Notes under the pieces: generated by a model
The model's input: the letters and a program-made list of their open reading frames with translations, nothing else
The model's database searches: none
What the model was told of the DNA's origin: nothing
Program-made: the position numbers and the translations under genes
In this document: one piece after another, positions 17,402 to 26,474 of the stretch
Layout: every line of letters starts with the position of its first letter
Position numbering within the stretch: position 1 is the stretch's first letter
DNA from: Stakelama portus
Lineage (GTDB): Bacteria > Pseudomonadota > Alphaproteobacteria > Sphingomonadales > Sphingomonadaceae
Direction: 5' to 3'
DNA length: 64,000 nucleotides
NCBI RefSeq assembly: GCF_003171655.1
Contig: NZ_QFZL01000002.1
Span: 558,001 to 622,000 of the forward strand

Positions 17402-17932
17402 TTAGCGGAGCATGCGCGTCAGCACCCGGTCGCGCAGGATGAAATGGTGCCGCAGCGCCGCTGCGATGTGGATGACGACCAGCGCCGCCATCAACAGCCC
17501 GAGGATTTCATGCGCTTCGTGCGAGAACCCGGCAATCGCCTTGCCGGTCGGCAGAATCGGGAAATCGAACAGGCCGAACCAGCTGATCGGGCGCGGCCGC
17601 TCCGGATTGGACGACATCGCCCAGCCAGTAAGCGGCAGCAGCACGATCAGGGCATAGAGCAGCACGTGCATCGATTTTGCCGCCATCTTCTCCCATGACG
17701 GAAGTTCGGGCGGCAGCGCCGGACCACGATGCCCCAGCCGCCAGAACAACCTGCCGATGCTGAGGATCAGGACGGTCATGCCCACCGATTTGTGAATGGG
17801 CATGACCTGGCGCGGGTCGAACAATGATTCGTGGAACAACCCGATGATCACATTGACGATCACCAGCACGGCGATCACCCAGTGAAACGAAATCGCTACC
17901 CGGTCGTAACGGTCACTATCGGTGGTCGCCAT
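17402..17932 (-). CDS. Cytochrome b561 family protein
   Basis: 176 residues, four membrane helices. Candidate haem b ligands are the His residues in S-F-H-W, P-I-H-K-S, K-S-M-H-V-L-L-Y-A and V-V-I-H-I-A-A-A-L-R-H-H. Such proteins shuttle electrons between quinone and periplasmic acceptors. It is the last gene of the leftward operon, 10 nt after sapC. Confidence 0.92.
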   Translation of the reverse strand: MATTDSDRYDRVAISFHWVIAVLVIVNVIIGLFHESLFDPRQVMPIHKSVGMTVLILSIGRLFWRLGHRGPALPPELPSWEKMAAKSMHVLLYALIVLLPLTGWAMSSNPERPRPISWFGLFDFPILPTGKAIAGFSHEAHEILGLLMAALVVIHIAAALRHHFILRDRVLTRMLR

Positions 17933-17942
17933 TGCCGTTCCT

Positions 17943-18725
17943 TCAGTTTGCGGGCTGCTGCATCGTCGGCTGCGGCGATTTGCCGAGCGACACCTGGCGG
18001 CCGAAGATTTCACGCATCAGCGTCAGCGAGAAGAGATGCGCATAGATCAGCGGGAGCATGCCGTTCTGCACGATCTTGCGAAGCTGATCGCCGCGCAGTT
18101 CGTTGAGCTTGCTTTCGTCGACCATCCGGAAACCGCGATAGATGAAGGGCTGCGGCGCGCCGTCGGGCTGAATCGAAACTTCGCCGTCCATCAGGATGCC
18201 GAGTTCGTTCAGTTCCTTCATGAACTGGCCGGTACGCTGACCCGCCTGTTCGAACTGTTCGTTGAACGACAGCACCGACTTGGTCACCTCGCTCGGCTGA
18301 CCTTCGTCGAACAGCTTTTCGCCATCCTCGAACGCACCGATCGTGTCCGTGCTGGGATCGAAGCAGAGCGACAGTTCCTCGCTGTCCGGACGCAGCCGGG
18401 CGAGCATGAACGGATAGCGGCGGATATAGGCCGGGATATAGAGCTGCTTTTCGGTCAGCGTGCCTTCATCGTCGAAGAAGACATTGACGCCGTCGTTCAG
18501 GCCCATCAGCGCCAGCGGCACCGAATTGTCGCCCGCCGAAAAGACGATCGGCATGTGCCGCTGGACCAGCGGAAACTCCTCGACGGTCACCGGGATGGCG
18601 TGCTGGCCAACGACGAACGGCGCGCGATCGCTGCGGCGGACGCGGAAATCGGCATGTTCCTGGCTCGAAAGCGGAGCGAGGTCCTTGTAGAAAAGCGGAA
18701 GCGACTGCGTGGGCGCGGTGGCCAT
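17943..18725 (-). CDS. SapC family protein
   Basis: 260 residues, soluble. F-Y-K-D-L-A-P-L-S-S-Q-E-H-A-D near the start, E-E-F-P-L-V-Q-R-H-M-P-I-V-F and Y-I-P-A-Y-I-R-R-Y-P-F match the SapC domain first described near Campylobacter S-layer genes; its biochemical role is unknown. The second of two adjacent ATGs (18725) is chosen because AGGAG is 6 nt upstream; 18728 is the alternative. It sits between an FAD oxidoreductase and cytochrome b561. Confidence 0.88.
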   Translation of the reverse strand: MATAPTQSLPLFYKDLAPLSSQEHADFRVRRSDRAPFVVGQHAIPVTVEEFPLVQRHMPIVFSAGDNSVPLALMGLNDGVNVFFDDEGTLTEKQLYIPAYIRRYPFMLARLRPDSEELSLCFDPSTDTIGAFEDGEKLFDEGQPSEVTKSVLSFNEQFEQAGQRTGQFMKELNELGILMDGEVSIQPDGAPQPFIYRGFRMVDESKLNELRGDQLRKIVQNGMLPLIYAHLFSLTLMREIFGRQVSLGKSPQPTMQQPAN

Positions 18726-18755
18726 CATTATCTCCTGAAAGGCGTTTGCCGCTGT

Positions 18756-20204
18756 CTATGGCGCGGTGCGCGCGGGCGCAAGCGTCACAAGCTTGCCCGG
18801 ATTGAAGATTCCGTCCGGATCGAGGGCAGACTTGATCGCGCGCAGCGCGGCCATGCGCGCGGGGGGCGACAGCCGCTCGAGTTCCGCGCGTTTCATCTGG
18901 CCGATACCATGTTCGGCGGAGATCGATCCGCCGGCGGCGACGACCAGATCGTGGACGAATCGCGTGATTTCGGGCGCATCGGTGGCGTACCAGCGATTCG
19001 GATCGGCGCCCGCCGGGGCGCGGACATGGAAATGGACATTGCCGTCGCCCAGATGCCCGAACGCCGTTGCATGCGTGCCGGGAAAACGCTGTTCCGCTGC
19101 GCTCGCCGCGTCGATCATGAAGCGCGGCATGTCCGCGACCGGGACGGAGATATCGTGCTGCACCGCCGGACCCGCAGACCGCTCCGCCTCCGACAGCGAA
19201 TCGCGCAGCCGCCAGAACGCCTCTGCCTGCGCTTCGCTCGCGGCGATCACCGCGTCCTGAACCAGCCCCGATTCGAGCGCGTCGGCAAGCAGCCGCTCGA
19301 GCAGCTTTGCGGGAGGCTCCTCCCCAAGATCGCCGATCACCGCTTCGATCAGCACATGCCAGCGATGCGGGTCGGCGAGCGGCGCGCGCGTATCGGGGAT
19401 ATGGCCGAGCACCAGCGCCAGCGAATCGCCGGGAATGATCTCGAAACTTTCGATCGTCCGGGTACGCGCCTCCATCGCGCGCAACAGAGCGAGCGCGGCG
19501 ACGGGGCTTTCGAGCCCGACCCACGCCACGGCCCGCGCAGCGACTGCGGGTACGAGCTTCAGGCTGGCGGCAGTGACGACGCCCAGCGTCCCTTCCGCAC
19601 CGATCAGCAGCTGATTGAGGTCATATCCGCGATTGTCCTTGCGCAGCGCCGACAGGCCGTCATGGATCGACCCGTCGGGAAGCACTGCCTCCACCCCCGC
19701 GACCAGCGAGCGCATCGTGCCGAAGCGCAGCACCTGGGTGCCGCCGGCATTGGTGGATACCAGCCCGCCGATCGTGGCGCTGCCCCGCGCGCCCAGCGTG
19801 AGCGGGAAACGCCGCCCCTGTTCGAGCGCCGCGGCATGGAGATCGGCGAGGATCACTCCCGCCTCCGCCACCGCGAGCATATCCGGCGCCGAAAGCGCGC
19901 GGATGCGGTTCATCCGCCGCAGCGACAATATCAGCGCGGATCCGTCCGCAGGCGGCGTCGCGCCGCCGACCATCGATGTATTACCCCCCTGGGGCACCAG
20001 CGCGATGCGCGATTGCGCCGCCAGCGCGACGATCGCGGCGGCCTGATCGGTCGATGCGGGCGACAGGATCGCCGGCGCCGCCCCATGGAAACGGCCGCGC
20101 CAGTCGGTGGTCCAGGGCGCGATATCGTGCGGATCGGTCGTCACTGCCTTGTCGCCGAAGCGTTGGCGTATCGTTTCGACGAGCCGGGATTGATCGGGTG
20201 TCAT
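18756..20204 (-). CDS. FAD-binding oxidoreductase (D-lactate/D-2-hydroxyglutarate dehydrogenase-like)
   Basis: 482 residues. The PCMH-type FAD domain contains V-P-Q-G-G-N-T-S-M-V-G-G near residue 70 and G-G-L-V-S-T-N-A-G-G near 145. The C-terminal FAD-oxidase domain ends with the metal/substrate histidines of G-H-L-G-D-G-N-V-H-F-H and the I-S-A-E-H-G-I-G-Q-M-K motif. This is the GlcD/D2HGDH group, which oxidises D-2-hydroxy acids and passes electrons to the quinone pool or ETF. It is the first gene of the leftward operon. Confidence 0.9.
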   Translation of the reverse strand: MTPDQSRLVETIRQRFGDKAVTTDPHDIAPWTTDWRGRFHGAAPAILSPASTDQAAAIVALAAQSRIALVPQGGNTSMVGGATPPADGSALILSLRRMNRIRALSAPDMLAVAEAGVILADLHAAALEQGRRFPLTLGARGSATIGGLVSTNAGGTQVLRFGTMRSLVAGVEAVLPDGSIHDGLSALRKDNRGYDLNQLLIGAEGTLGVVTAASLKLVPAVAARAVAWVGLESPVAALALLRAMEARTRTIESFEIIPGDSLALVLGHIPDTRAPLADPHRWHVLIEAVIGDLGEEPPAKLLERLLADALESGLVQDAVIAASEAQAEAFWRLRDSLSEAERSAGPAVQHDISVPVADMPRFMIDAASAAEQRFPGTHATAFGHLGDGNVHFHVRAPAGADPNRWYATDAPEITRFVHDLVVAAGGSISAEHGIGQMKRAELERLSPPARMAALRAIKSALDPDGIFNPGKLVTLAPARTAP

Positions 20205-20368
20205 GGTGGCGCGCCGATAGCATGCGGCATGCGATCGACGAAATTTCTACGGATTTCGGGGCGATTCAATGGGTGTCAGGTCGAGTCGCGCTTGACATCT
20301 CGGCCGGAATCCGCAAGCGCCTGTCACACTTACCCGGCGCGACTTGCGCCCGATTTCCGGACATTTGC

Positions 20369-21829
20369 ATGAGCTTTGCCGATCTCGGCCTTTCTGACGA
20401 ACTTCTGCGTGCTGTAACCGAAGCCGGCTATACTGAGCCGACTCCAATTCAGGCGAGCGCGATCCCCAGTGTGCTGATGATGCGCGACCTGATCGGTGTG
20501 GCGCAGACGGGGACAGGCAAAACCGCCAGTTTCGTGCTGCCGATGATCGACATTCTCGCCCAGGGACGCAGCCGCGCGCGGATGCCGCGCAGCCTGATCC
20601 TGGAGCCGACGCGCGAGCTTGCCGCGCAGGTGTCCGAGAATTTCGAGAAATACGGCCAGTATCACAAGCTTTCGATGGCGCTGCTGATCGGCGGCGTATC
20701 GATGGGCGACCAGATCAAGGCGTTGGAAAAGGGCGTCGACGTGCTGATCGCCACGCCGGGGCGCCTGCTCGACCTGTTCGGCCGGGGCAATATCCTGCTC
20801 ACCGGTTGCGAATTGCTGGTGATCGACGAAGCCGACCGGATGCTCGACATGGGGTTCATTCCCGATATCGAGGAAATCTGCACCAAATTGCCCAAGACGC
20901 GTCAGACGCTGTTGTTTTCGGCGACGATGCCGCCGCCGATCAAGAAGCTGGCCGACAAGTTTCTCAGCAATCCCAAGACGATCGAAGTCGCGCGTCCGGC
21001 AACGACCAATATCAACATCACCCAGTGGCTGGTGCCGGTGCCTTCGGCGGGCCATGCCAAGCGCAACGTGCTGCGTTCAATGCTGGAAAAGGACGATATC
21101 GCGACGGCGATCATCTTCTGTAACCGCAAGACCACGGTGCGCGAGCTCAACAAGAGCCTGAAACGCTATGGCTATCGCTCCAGCGAGATCCATGGCGATA
21201 TGGACCAGCCGCAGCGCCTTGCCGAACTCGACCGCTTCAAGAAGGGCGAGGTCAACATCCTCGTCGCATCGGATGTCGCCGCACGCGGGCTCGACATCAA
21301 GGGTGTGAGCCACGTCTTCAATTTCGACGCGCCCTGGCACCCGGACGATTATGTCCATCGCATCGGCCGCACCGGTCGCGCGGGCGCCAGCGGCACTGCC
21401 TATACCTTCGTCACCTCCGCCGATGCCGAGAATATCGAGAATATCGAGAAGCTGACCGGCCAGAAGATCGAGAAGGTCGGCGAACTGGCGAGCGGCGCGG
21501 GCCGCAGCGAGGATGCCGAGGCGAAACCGGCGAAAAGCGAAGCCAAGCGCAGTAGCACGTCCCGATCGCGGTCGGGTGGCGGACGTCGCGGCAGCAAATC
21601 GGCGGCGCCCGAAGCCGACAAGGCACCCGAGGCGGACAAGGCAGCGGTCGAAACACGCGAAGACGCCGCGCCGGCCGAACCGAAACCGGCAGCCAAGCGC
21701 ACGCGCGCCGCATCCGAATCGGCACCCCGCCGTGCGCCCGCCCGCCAACGCGAGCCTGAAGGCGACGCCGGCGAGCAGGGATGGAATGGCCCGATGCCGG
21801 AATTCCTGAACTACGGGTTCAACAGCTGA
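20369..21829 (+). CDS. DEAD-box ATP-dependent RNA helicase
   Basis: 486 residues. All helicase motifs are visible: Q motif (P-T-P-I-Q), A-Q-T-G-T-G-K-T, P-T-R-E-L, T-P-G-R, D-E-A-D, S-A-T, and H-R-I-G-R-T-G-R. The C-terminal 120 residues are a basic, Ala/Arg/Lys-rich disordered tail ending N-G-P-M-P-E-F-L-N-Y-G-F, as in RhlE-type proteins acting on structured RNA in ribosome assembly or decay. ATG 20369 gives the family start M-S-F-A-D-L-G-L-S; longer frames upstream lie in the divergent region. Confidence 0.93.
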   Translation: MSFADLGLSDELLRAVTEAGYTEPTPIQASAIPSVLMMRDLIGVAQTGTGKTASFVLPMIDILAQGRSRARMPRSLILEPTRELAAQVSENFEKYGQYHKLSMALLIGGVSMGDQIKALEKGVDVLIATPGRLLDLFGRGNILLTGCELLVIDEADRMLDMGFIPDIEEICTKLPKTRQTLLFSATMPPPIKKLADKFLSNPKTIEVARPATTNINITQWLVPVPSAGHAKRNVLRSMLEKDDIATAIIFCNRKTTVRELNKSLKRYGYRSSEIHGDMDQPQRLAELDRFKKGEVNILVASDVAARGLDIKGVSHVFNFDAPWHPDDYVHRIGRTGRAGASGTAYTFVTSADAENIENIEKLTGQKIEKVGELASGAGRSEDAEAKPAKSEAKRSSTSRSRSGGGRRGSKSAAPEADKAPEADKAAVETREDAAPAEPKPAAKRTRAASESAPRRAPARQREPEGDAGEQGWNGPMPEFLNYGFNS

Positions 21830-21928
21830 CGATCGCTGCCGGTCGCGGCATTTCCCCCGGAAGGGCTGGCATCGACCACGGGATCGGTGCAGCATGACGC
21901 TCGTCGAAATCCGGGGGGGGGAATCAGA

Positions 21929-22444
21929 ATGTTGAAACGCGCGCTGCTCGGTCTCTTTTCAATGCTGGCGCTTGCCGGGTTCGCTCCGGGTGGCGAAGGT
22001 GCGCCGCAGCTGACGATCGCCAGCATCGCGCAGCTCCCCCGCCCGCTTCCCCTGCCCTATCATGAAGGCCGCGATGCATCGGCGGATGTCGACGCGGCGC
22101 TGCAGCGTGCCCGCGCGGCGAACAAGCCGCTGATGATCGAATTCGGCGGAAACTGGTGCGCGGATTGCCGCATTCTGGCGGGCGTGCTGGCGCTTCCCCA
22201 GATGCGCGGCTGGATGGCGCGCAATTATGAAGTCGTGCATGTCGATGTCGGGCAATTCGACCGCAATCTGGATATTCCCGCGCGCTTCGGCCTTGCCCGG
22301 CTGCGTGCGGTTCCGGCCGTGCTGATCATCGACCCCGCGACCGGCCGGATGCGCAACAGCGGGCGCGAACTGGCGCTTGCCGACGCGCGGATATTGCGTC
22401 CGCAGGCGATTGCCGACTGGATGGCGCAATGGACGACGAACTGA
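21929..22444 (+). CDS. Periplasmic thioredoxin-like protein
   Basis: 171 residues. A signal peptide (about 1-24) is followed by a thioredoxin fold with the redox pair W-C-A-D-C near residues 75-79 and the cis-Pro region R-A-V-P-A-V. Probably a thiol-disulfide exchange protein in the cell envelope. The start lies after a G8 run (21913-21920). The last 16 nt overlap the DUF1289 gene. Confidence 0.85.
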   Translation: MLKRALLGLFSMLALAGFAPGGEGAPQLTIASIAQLPRPLPLPYHEGRDASADVDAALQRARAANKPLMIEFGGNWCADCRILAGVLALPQMRGWMARNYEVVHVDVGQFDRNLDIPARFGLARLRAVPAVLIIDPATGRMRNSGRELALADARILRPQAIADWMAQWTTN

Positions 22445-22635
22445 TCGCCTATCTGCCGCCCGAGCCGATCGAAAGCCCCTGTAGCAATATCTGCCGGATC
22501 GCGCGCACGACGGGGCTGTGCGAGGGATGTTCGCGAACGATCGACGAAATTGCCCGCTGGGGAACGATGGATGTCGCCGAACGGAGGGCGATCATGGCGG
22601 AACTGCCGAAGCGGGGCGGCGGATACAGCCGTTAG
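22429..22635 (+). CDS. DUF1289 domain protein
   Basis: 68 residues. The family cysteines are present in S-P-C-S-N-I-C-R-I-A-R-T-T-G-L-C-E-G-C-S-R-T, probably a small metal-binding motif, followed by I-D-E-I-A-R-W. Function unknown. Overlaps the thioredoxin-like gene by 16 nt in another frame, suggesting coupled translation. Confidence 0.87.
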   Translation: MDDELIAYLPPEPIESPCSNICRIARTTGLCEGCSRTIDEIARWGTMDVAERRAIMAELPKRGGGYSR

Positions 22636-22659
22636 GTCGTGAACCCATAAACGGCGCCG
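22634..22659. repeat. 26-bp dispersed repeat, copy A
   Basis: AGGTCGTGAACCCATAAACG and the next six bases match the copy at 50727-50752 at 24 of 26 positions. It overlaps the stop codon of the DUF1289 gene. It may be the end of a lost mobile element; no transposase is nearby. Confidence 0.55.
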
Positions 22660-22795
22660 CGTCGCAACAGAGCAACGAGCCCTTCGCGATCTCCTGAACT
22701 CAGCAGCGCATCGAACCGGTCGAACCGCCCGGTCCCGAACGGTCACTCGTTCAGCGTCATGCCCGCCAGCTCGCGCCCGGATGCATCGCTTCCGC

Positions 22796-23323
22796 TCATC
22801 CCGACGAACTCTTGCTGCCACGCGCCGACAGATAATCGGTGAGCGCGGAGAGGACGGCGGTAATGACGAACGCAAAGTGGATGATCGTCGCCCACATCAG
22901 GTCGTGGCCGTCGACCGGTTTCTGACCGATGCCCATGAACAGCTTGAGCAGCTGAATCCCCGAAATCGCGACGATCGAGGCGTAGAGTTTGAGCTTGAGG
23001 CCGGAAAAGGTGGTCGTCCCCATCCAGCCGGGCCGATCCTCATGCCCCTCGGTGTCGATCTTCGACACGAAGCTTTCATAGCCCGCGAGAATGACGACCA
23101 GGATCAGATTGGCCGCCAGCGCCAGATCGAGCAGCGTCAGCACTTTCAGGATCGCGACTTCGACGCTCATCGTCAGCGCATCGGGAATGGCGGCGAAGAA
23201 GGTGCGCGCGAACACGACCAGCAGCAGCAATAGCGCAGCGATCAGCCCGACATAGAAGGGCGCGAGGATCCAGCGCGAGGCGAACAGCCCCGTTTCGAAA
23301 ATATGCTCAAGCTTCTTCCACAT
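22796..23323 (-). CDS. YqhA/TIGR00645 family inner-membrane protein
   Basis: 175 residues with three or four membrane helices. E-x-G-L-F-A-S-R-W-I-L-A-P-F-Y, then the D-L-A-L-A-A-N-L-I-L-V-V-I-L-A-G-Y-E-S-F-V-S-K-I-D segment, are characteristic of the E. coli YqhA family. Function unknown. ATG 23323 (M-W-K-K-L-E-H-I-F-E) fits the family N-terminus. Confidence 0.9.
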   Translation of the reverse strand: MWKKLEHIFETGLFASRWILAPFYVGLIAALLLLLVVFARTFFAAIPDALTMSVEVAILKVLTLLDLALAANLILVVILAGYESFVSKIDTEGHEDRPGWMGTTTFSGLKLKLYASIVAISGIQLLKLFMGIGQKPVDGHDLMWATIIHFAFVITAVLSALTDYLSARGSKSSSG

Positions 23324-23402
23324 CCCCGCCCCCTTGCGCGCTTGCCGGCCCTTCATTCCCGCGAATGCGGGCCGGCGCAAGCGGCCAGTTCCGCCGAGCG
23401 GA

Positions 23403-24035
23403 TCAGGCAGCGGGCGCTTGCGTCGGCATCAGTGCATCGTCCATTTCATTGGCGCGGATATAGGCGTCGCGCGCAGCGAGCCGCCCGATATAGTCGAGAA
23501 ACACATTGCGTTTGGGCAGCGTCCCGAATTGCGTTCCCCACATCAGCGCCGAACCGACATAGACATCGGCGGCAGTGAAACGATCGCCGGCGATATGGCG
23601 ATGGGCCGAAACCGCCTTTTCCAGCGTATCGACTGCCTGTTCATAGCTGCCATAGCCGAACGTCCGGCCCTGCTCCGCGCTCGGCATGAAGCCGGCGTGA
23701 TTGTTGGTCACTGCCTGCTCGAGCGGCCCCGCGGCGAAGAACAGCCAGCGATAATAATCGGCGCGCTCGGCCAGCGTTTCCGGCGCGAGCCCCGCGTCGG
23801 GAAATACATCGGCAAGATAGGCGCAGATCGCGGCGCATTCGGTAACGACCTTGCCGTGATGGGCGATCGCCGGGACCTTTCCCATCGGGTTGATCGCCAG
23901 ATATTCGGCACCCTTCATCGTGTCGGCATAGCCGAGCAGGACGGTTTCATATTCGGCCCCGACTTCCTCAAGCATCCAGCGGGCGACACGCCCGCGCGAC
24001 ATCGGGTTTGTATAGAAAACCAGTTTGTCGGCCAT
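23403..24035 (-). CDS. Glutathione S-transferase family protein
   Basis: 210 residues. The thioredoxin-like N-terminal domain (L-V-F-Y-T-N-P-M-S-R-G-R-V-A-R-W-M-L-E-E-V-G, and the G-K-V-P-A-I cis-Pro loop with V-T-E-C-A-A-I) is followed by the all-helical C-terminal domain. Conjugates glutathione to electrophiles or acts as a related reductase. GGAGG lies shortly before ATG 24035. Divergent from the DUF2200 gene. Confidence 0.93.
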   Translation of the reverse strand: MADKLVFYTNPMSRGRVARWMLEEVGAEYETVLLGYADTMKGAEYLAINPMGKVPAIAHHGKVVTECAAICAYLADVFPDAGLAPETLAERADYYRWLFFAAGPLEQAVTNNHAGFMPSAEQGRTFGYGSYEQAVDTLEKAVSAHRHIAGDRFTAADVYVGSALMWGTQFGTLPKRNVFLDYIGRLAARDAYIRANEMDDALMPTQAPAA

Positions 24036-24196
24036 TTTCTCTCTCCTCCGCACGACTCGCCATCGATCGGAACAAAAGATGAACAATATCATGGCTGCGG
24101 TAAAGAGGGTTTCGCACGCCGCCGCCCGCCAAGCATTGCGCTTCGATACGGCAACAGGCAGGATTCGCCGAAGGAACAGCAGATCGAGGCGGCGCC

Positions 24197-24544
24197 ATGA
24201 CCGGCCACCGAATCTATGCAATCAGCGTTGCCAGCGTGTACAAAGCCTATGTCGCCAAGGCCGAGCGCAAGGGCCGCAGCAAGGCGGAAGTCGACGCGAT
24301 CCTGTGTTGGCTGACCGGGCACAGCCAGAGCACGCTGGAAGCCGCGCTGGAGCAAGGCACGAATTTCGAGGATTTCTTCGCCGAGGCGCCGGCGATGAAC
24401 CCGTCACGTGAGAAGATTACGGGCGTGGTCTGCGGCGTGCGCGTCGAGAATGTCGAAGAGCCGTTGATGCGGGAAATCCGCTATCTCGACAAGCTGATCG
24501 ACGAACTGGCCAGGGGCAAGGCGATGGAGAAAATCCTGCGCTGA
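24197..24544 (+). CDS. DUF2200 family protein
   Basis: 115 residues, cytosolic. [27 protein letters not shown] and W-L-T-G-H-S, with the C-terminal [18 protein letters not shown], mark the DUF2200 family. No biochemical role is known to me. Confidence 0.9.
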   Translation: MTGHRIYAISVASVYKAYVAKAERKGRSKAEVDAILCWLTGHSQSTLEAALEQGTNFEDFFAEAPAMNPSREKITGVVCGVRVENVEEPLMREIRYLDKLIDELARGKAMEKILR

Positions 24545-24552
24545 CGCGAAAA

Positions 24553-24579
24553 GCCCCTCCGCCGGATGGGCGAAGGGGC
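24553..24579 (-). terminator. Intrinsic terminator of trcR
   Basis: An 11-bp stem (one G-U pair) with a 5-nt loop between the convergent DUF2200 and trcR genes. On the minus strand it is followed by TTTT; the plus-strand T-run is poor. Confidence 0.75.
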
Positions 24580-24619
24580 CTTGGTCACGGGTCGGGCGCG
24601 CCGTCGGCGCACCGGACGA

Positions 24620-25333
24620 TTATTTCTTGAACGGATCCTCGAATGCCGGTGTCGCGGGAGCGGCCGGAGCCGGTGCATCGCCTGCGGCTTCGGCAGCGGC
24701 GGCGACTTCGGCGTCACGCACCGCCTGTTCGCGCTGCTGGCGCAATTCGGTGATCAGCGCTTCGCGATCGCCTTCGAGCCGGTTGTCGGTCGGCGCTTCG
24801 ATACCGGCCTGCTTGGCCGCCTTGGCAACGATGGCATCGAGTTCGCGCTGCGAGCAGAGACCGAGCGTCACCGGATCCTTGGGAACGATGTTGGCGATGT
24901 TCCAGTGCGTCCGGTCGCGGATCGCACCGATCGTGGTGCGGGTGGTGCCGATCAGCTTGCCGATCGCGCCGTCCGAAATTTCGGGATGGTTGCGCAGGAT
25001 CCACGCGATGCCGTCGGGCTTGTCCTGACGCTTCGAAACCGGCGTGTAGCGCGGCCCCTTGGTGCGACGGATCTGTTCGGGCCCCTTCGACATTTTGAGC
25101 CGGTAATCGGGGTTCTGCTGCCCCTTTTCGATCTCTTCCATCGTCAGTTCGTGCGCACGGACCGGGTCACGACCGGTCAGCTTGGTCGCGGCGGTATCAT
25201 CGGCGATCGCCTGGACTTCCAGAATGTGCAGACCGCAAAAGTCGGCGATCTGTTCAAAGGTGAGCGCAGTATTTTCGACCAGCCAGGAAGCGGTCGCGTG
25301 CGGCATCAGCGGTTGGGCCTGGGCCACGGGCAT
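24620..25333 (-). CDS. trcR: Cell cycle transcriptional regulator TrcR (DUF1013)
   Basis: 237 residues. The N-terminal part (A-S-W-L-V-E-N-T-A-L-T-F-E-Q-I-A-D-F-C-G-L-H) and the second HTH-like stretch (I-S-D-G-A-I-G-K-L-I-G-T-T-R-T-T-I-G-A-I-R-D-R-T-H-W-N) are near-invariant in alphaproteobacterial DUF1013 proteins, some named TrcR. It is believed to act with RNA polymerase in cell-cycle gene control. The Ala/Pro-rich tail is variable in the family. Confidence 0.88.
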   Translation of the reverse strand: MPVAQAQPLMPHATASWLVENTALTFEQIADFCGLHILEVQAIADDTAATKLTGRDPVRAHELTMEEIEKGQQNPDYRLKMSKGPEQIRRTKGPRYTPVSKRQDKPDGIAWILRNHPEISDGAIGKLIGTTRTTIGAIRDRTHWNIANIVPKDPVTLGLCSQRELDAIVAKAAKQAGIEAPTDNRLEGDREALITELRQQREQAVRDAEVAAAAEAAGDAPAPAAPATPAFEDPFKK

Positions 25334-25350
25334 TCTCCAGAAACAATAAG

Positions 25351-25371
25351 GGCCGCCCTACCCGGGCGGCC
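25351..25371 (-). terminator. Possible terminator after the LpxH-like/glycosyltransferase operon
   Basis: GGCCGCCC and GGGCGGCC with a 5-nt loop form an 8-bp stem between two leftward genes. The following minus-strand sequence CTTATTGTTT is only moderately T-rich, so it may be a weak terminator or trcR leader hairpin. Confidence 0.5.
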
Positions 25372-25433
25372 GTAAACAAGCGTGACTTAGTGCGAGCCGC
25401 GCGCGGGGGCAAGGTTTCAGTTGCGCGACACCG

Positions 25434-26474
25434 CTAGGCCGCGATGCGCACATCGCCGATATAGACGAGCGCGCTGAGGAATTGCCGCGCGCTGGCCGCC
25501 CAGGTGAAGGTGCGGCCATATTCCGCGCAGATACCGCGATCGCATGTCAGCGCCCGCCCGATCGCATCGGTCAGATCGTCTCCCATCGCGCCGACACTGT
25601 CGTTGAGGATGTCGATCGGCCCGGTCACCGGATAGGCCGCAACCGGCACGCCGCAGGCCAGCGCCTCGATCATCACCAGCCCGAACGTGTCGGTACGGCT
25701 GGGAAAGACGAACACATCGGCGGCGCTATAGGCGCTTGCCAGTTCGGCGCCGAACATCGCGCCCAGAAACTTCGCTTCGGGATATTTTGCCTGAAGCGAC
25801 GCGCGCACCGGGCCGTCGCCGACCACCACCTTGGTGCCCGGATGCGAGGATTTGAGGAACGCCTCGAGATTCTTTTCGACCGCGACGCGGCCGACATAGA
25901 GCTGCACAGGCCCCTCGAGCCCCGCCATCTTCGGATGCGGCGCGATGCCGGTGCGGAAATTGTCGAGGTCGACGCCACGGCCCCAATGGCGCACCTGGGG
26001 AAGGCCATGATCGACCAGCGACTGGCGGATCGATGGCGTCGAAGCCAGGATCGCCGCCGATGGCCCGTGGAACCAACGGATATAGCGCCAGATCCATTCC
26101 GCCGGGACGCCCGATCGCGCCGAGACATAATCGGGAAACTGGGTGTGATAGGCGGTGGTGAACGGCAAGTCGCGGCGCAGGCACCAGCGGCGCGCGGCGA
26201 CGCATAGCGGCCCTTCGGTCGCCAGATGGATCGCCTCCGGTTCGAATTCGCGCAGCAGCGCGCCGACCTGTGCAACGCGCGCGAGCGCCAGACGGATTTC
26301 GGGATAGGTGGGGCACGGCACCGAATAGAATCGGTCGGGCGAGATGATGAGCACCTGATGCCCCATCTTCTCCAGCTCGGCCTTGACCGCCTGAAGCGTG
26401 CGCACGACTCCGTTCACCTGAGGCTCCCAGGCGTCAGTGACGATGGCGATGCGCACGCTCTGCTCCTCGCTCAC
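25434..26474 (-). CDS. Glycosyltransferase family 4 (MgtA-like mannosyl/glucosyltransferase)
   Basis: 346 residues, GT-B fold. I-A-I-V-T-D-A-W-E-P-Q-V-N-G-V-V-R-T-L near the start and the nucleotide-sugar half with Y-V-G-R-V-A-V-E-K-N-L-E and F-V-F-P-S-R-T-D-T-F-G-L-V-M-I-E-A-L-A-C-G-V-P match GDP-mannose-dependent alpha-mannosyltransferases or glucuronosyl relatives acting on membrane glycolipids. The GTG start overlaps the upstream stop (GTGA at 26474-26471), so it is translationally coupled to the LpxH-like gene. Confidence 0.9.
   Translation of the reverse strand: MSEEQSVRIAIVTDAWEPQVNGVVRTLQAVKAELEKMGHQVLIISPDRFYSVPCPTYPEIRLALARVAQVGALLREFEPEAIHLATEGPLCVAARRWCLRRDLPFTTAYHTQFPDYVSARSGVPAEWIWRYIRWFHGPSAAILASTPSIRQSLVDHGLPQVRHWGRGVDLDNFRTGIAPHPKMAGLEGPVQLYVGRVAVEKNLEAFLKSSHPGTKVVVGDGPVRASLQAKYPEAKFLGAMFGAELASAYSAADVFVFPSRTDTFGLVMIEALACGVPVAAYPVTGPIDILNDSVGAMGDDLTDAIGRALTCDRGICAEYGRTFTWAASARQFLSALVYIGDVRIAA

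Noticed and set aside
17922..20372. 816-codon rightward frame
   Set aside because: Antisense to the SapC and FAD oxidoreductase genes; Arg/His/Gln-rich translation without motifs, a usual shadow in GC-rich DNA.
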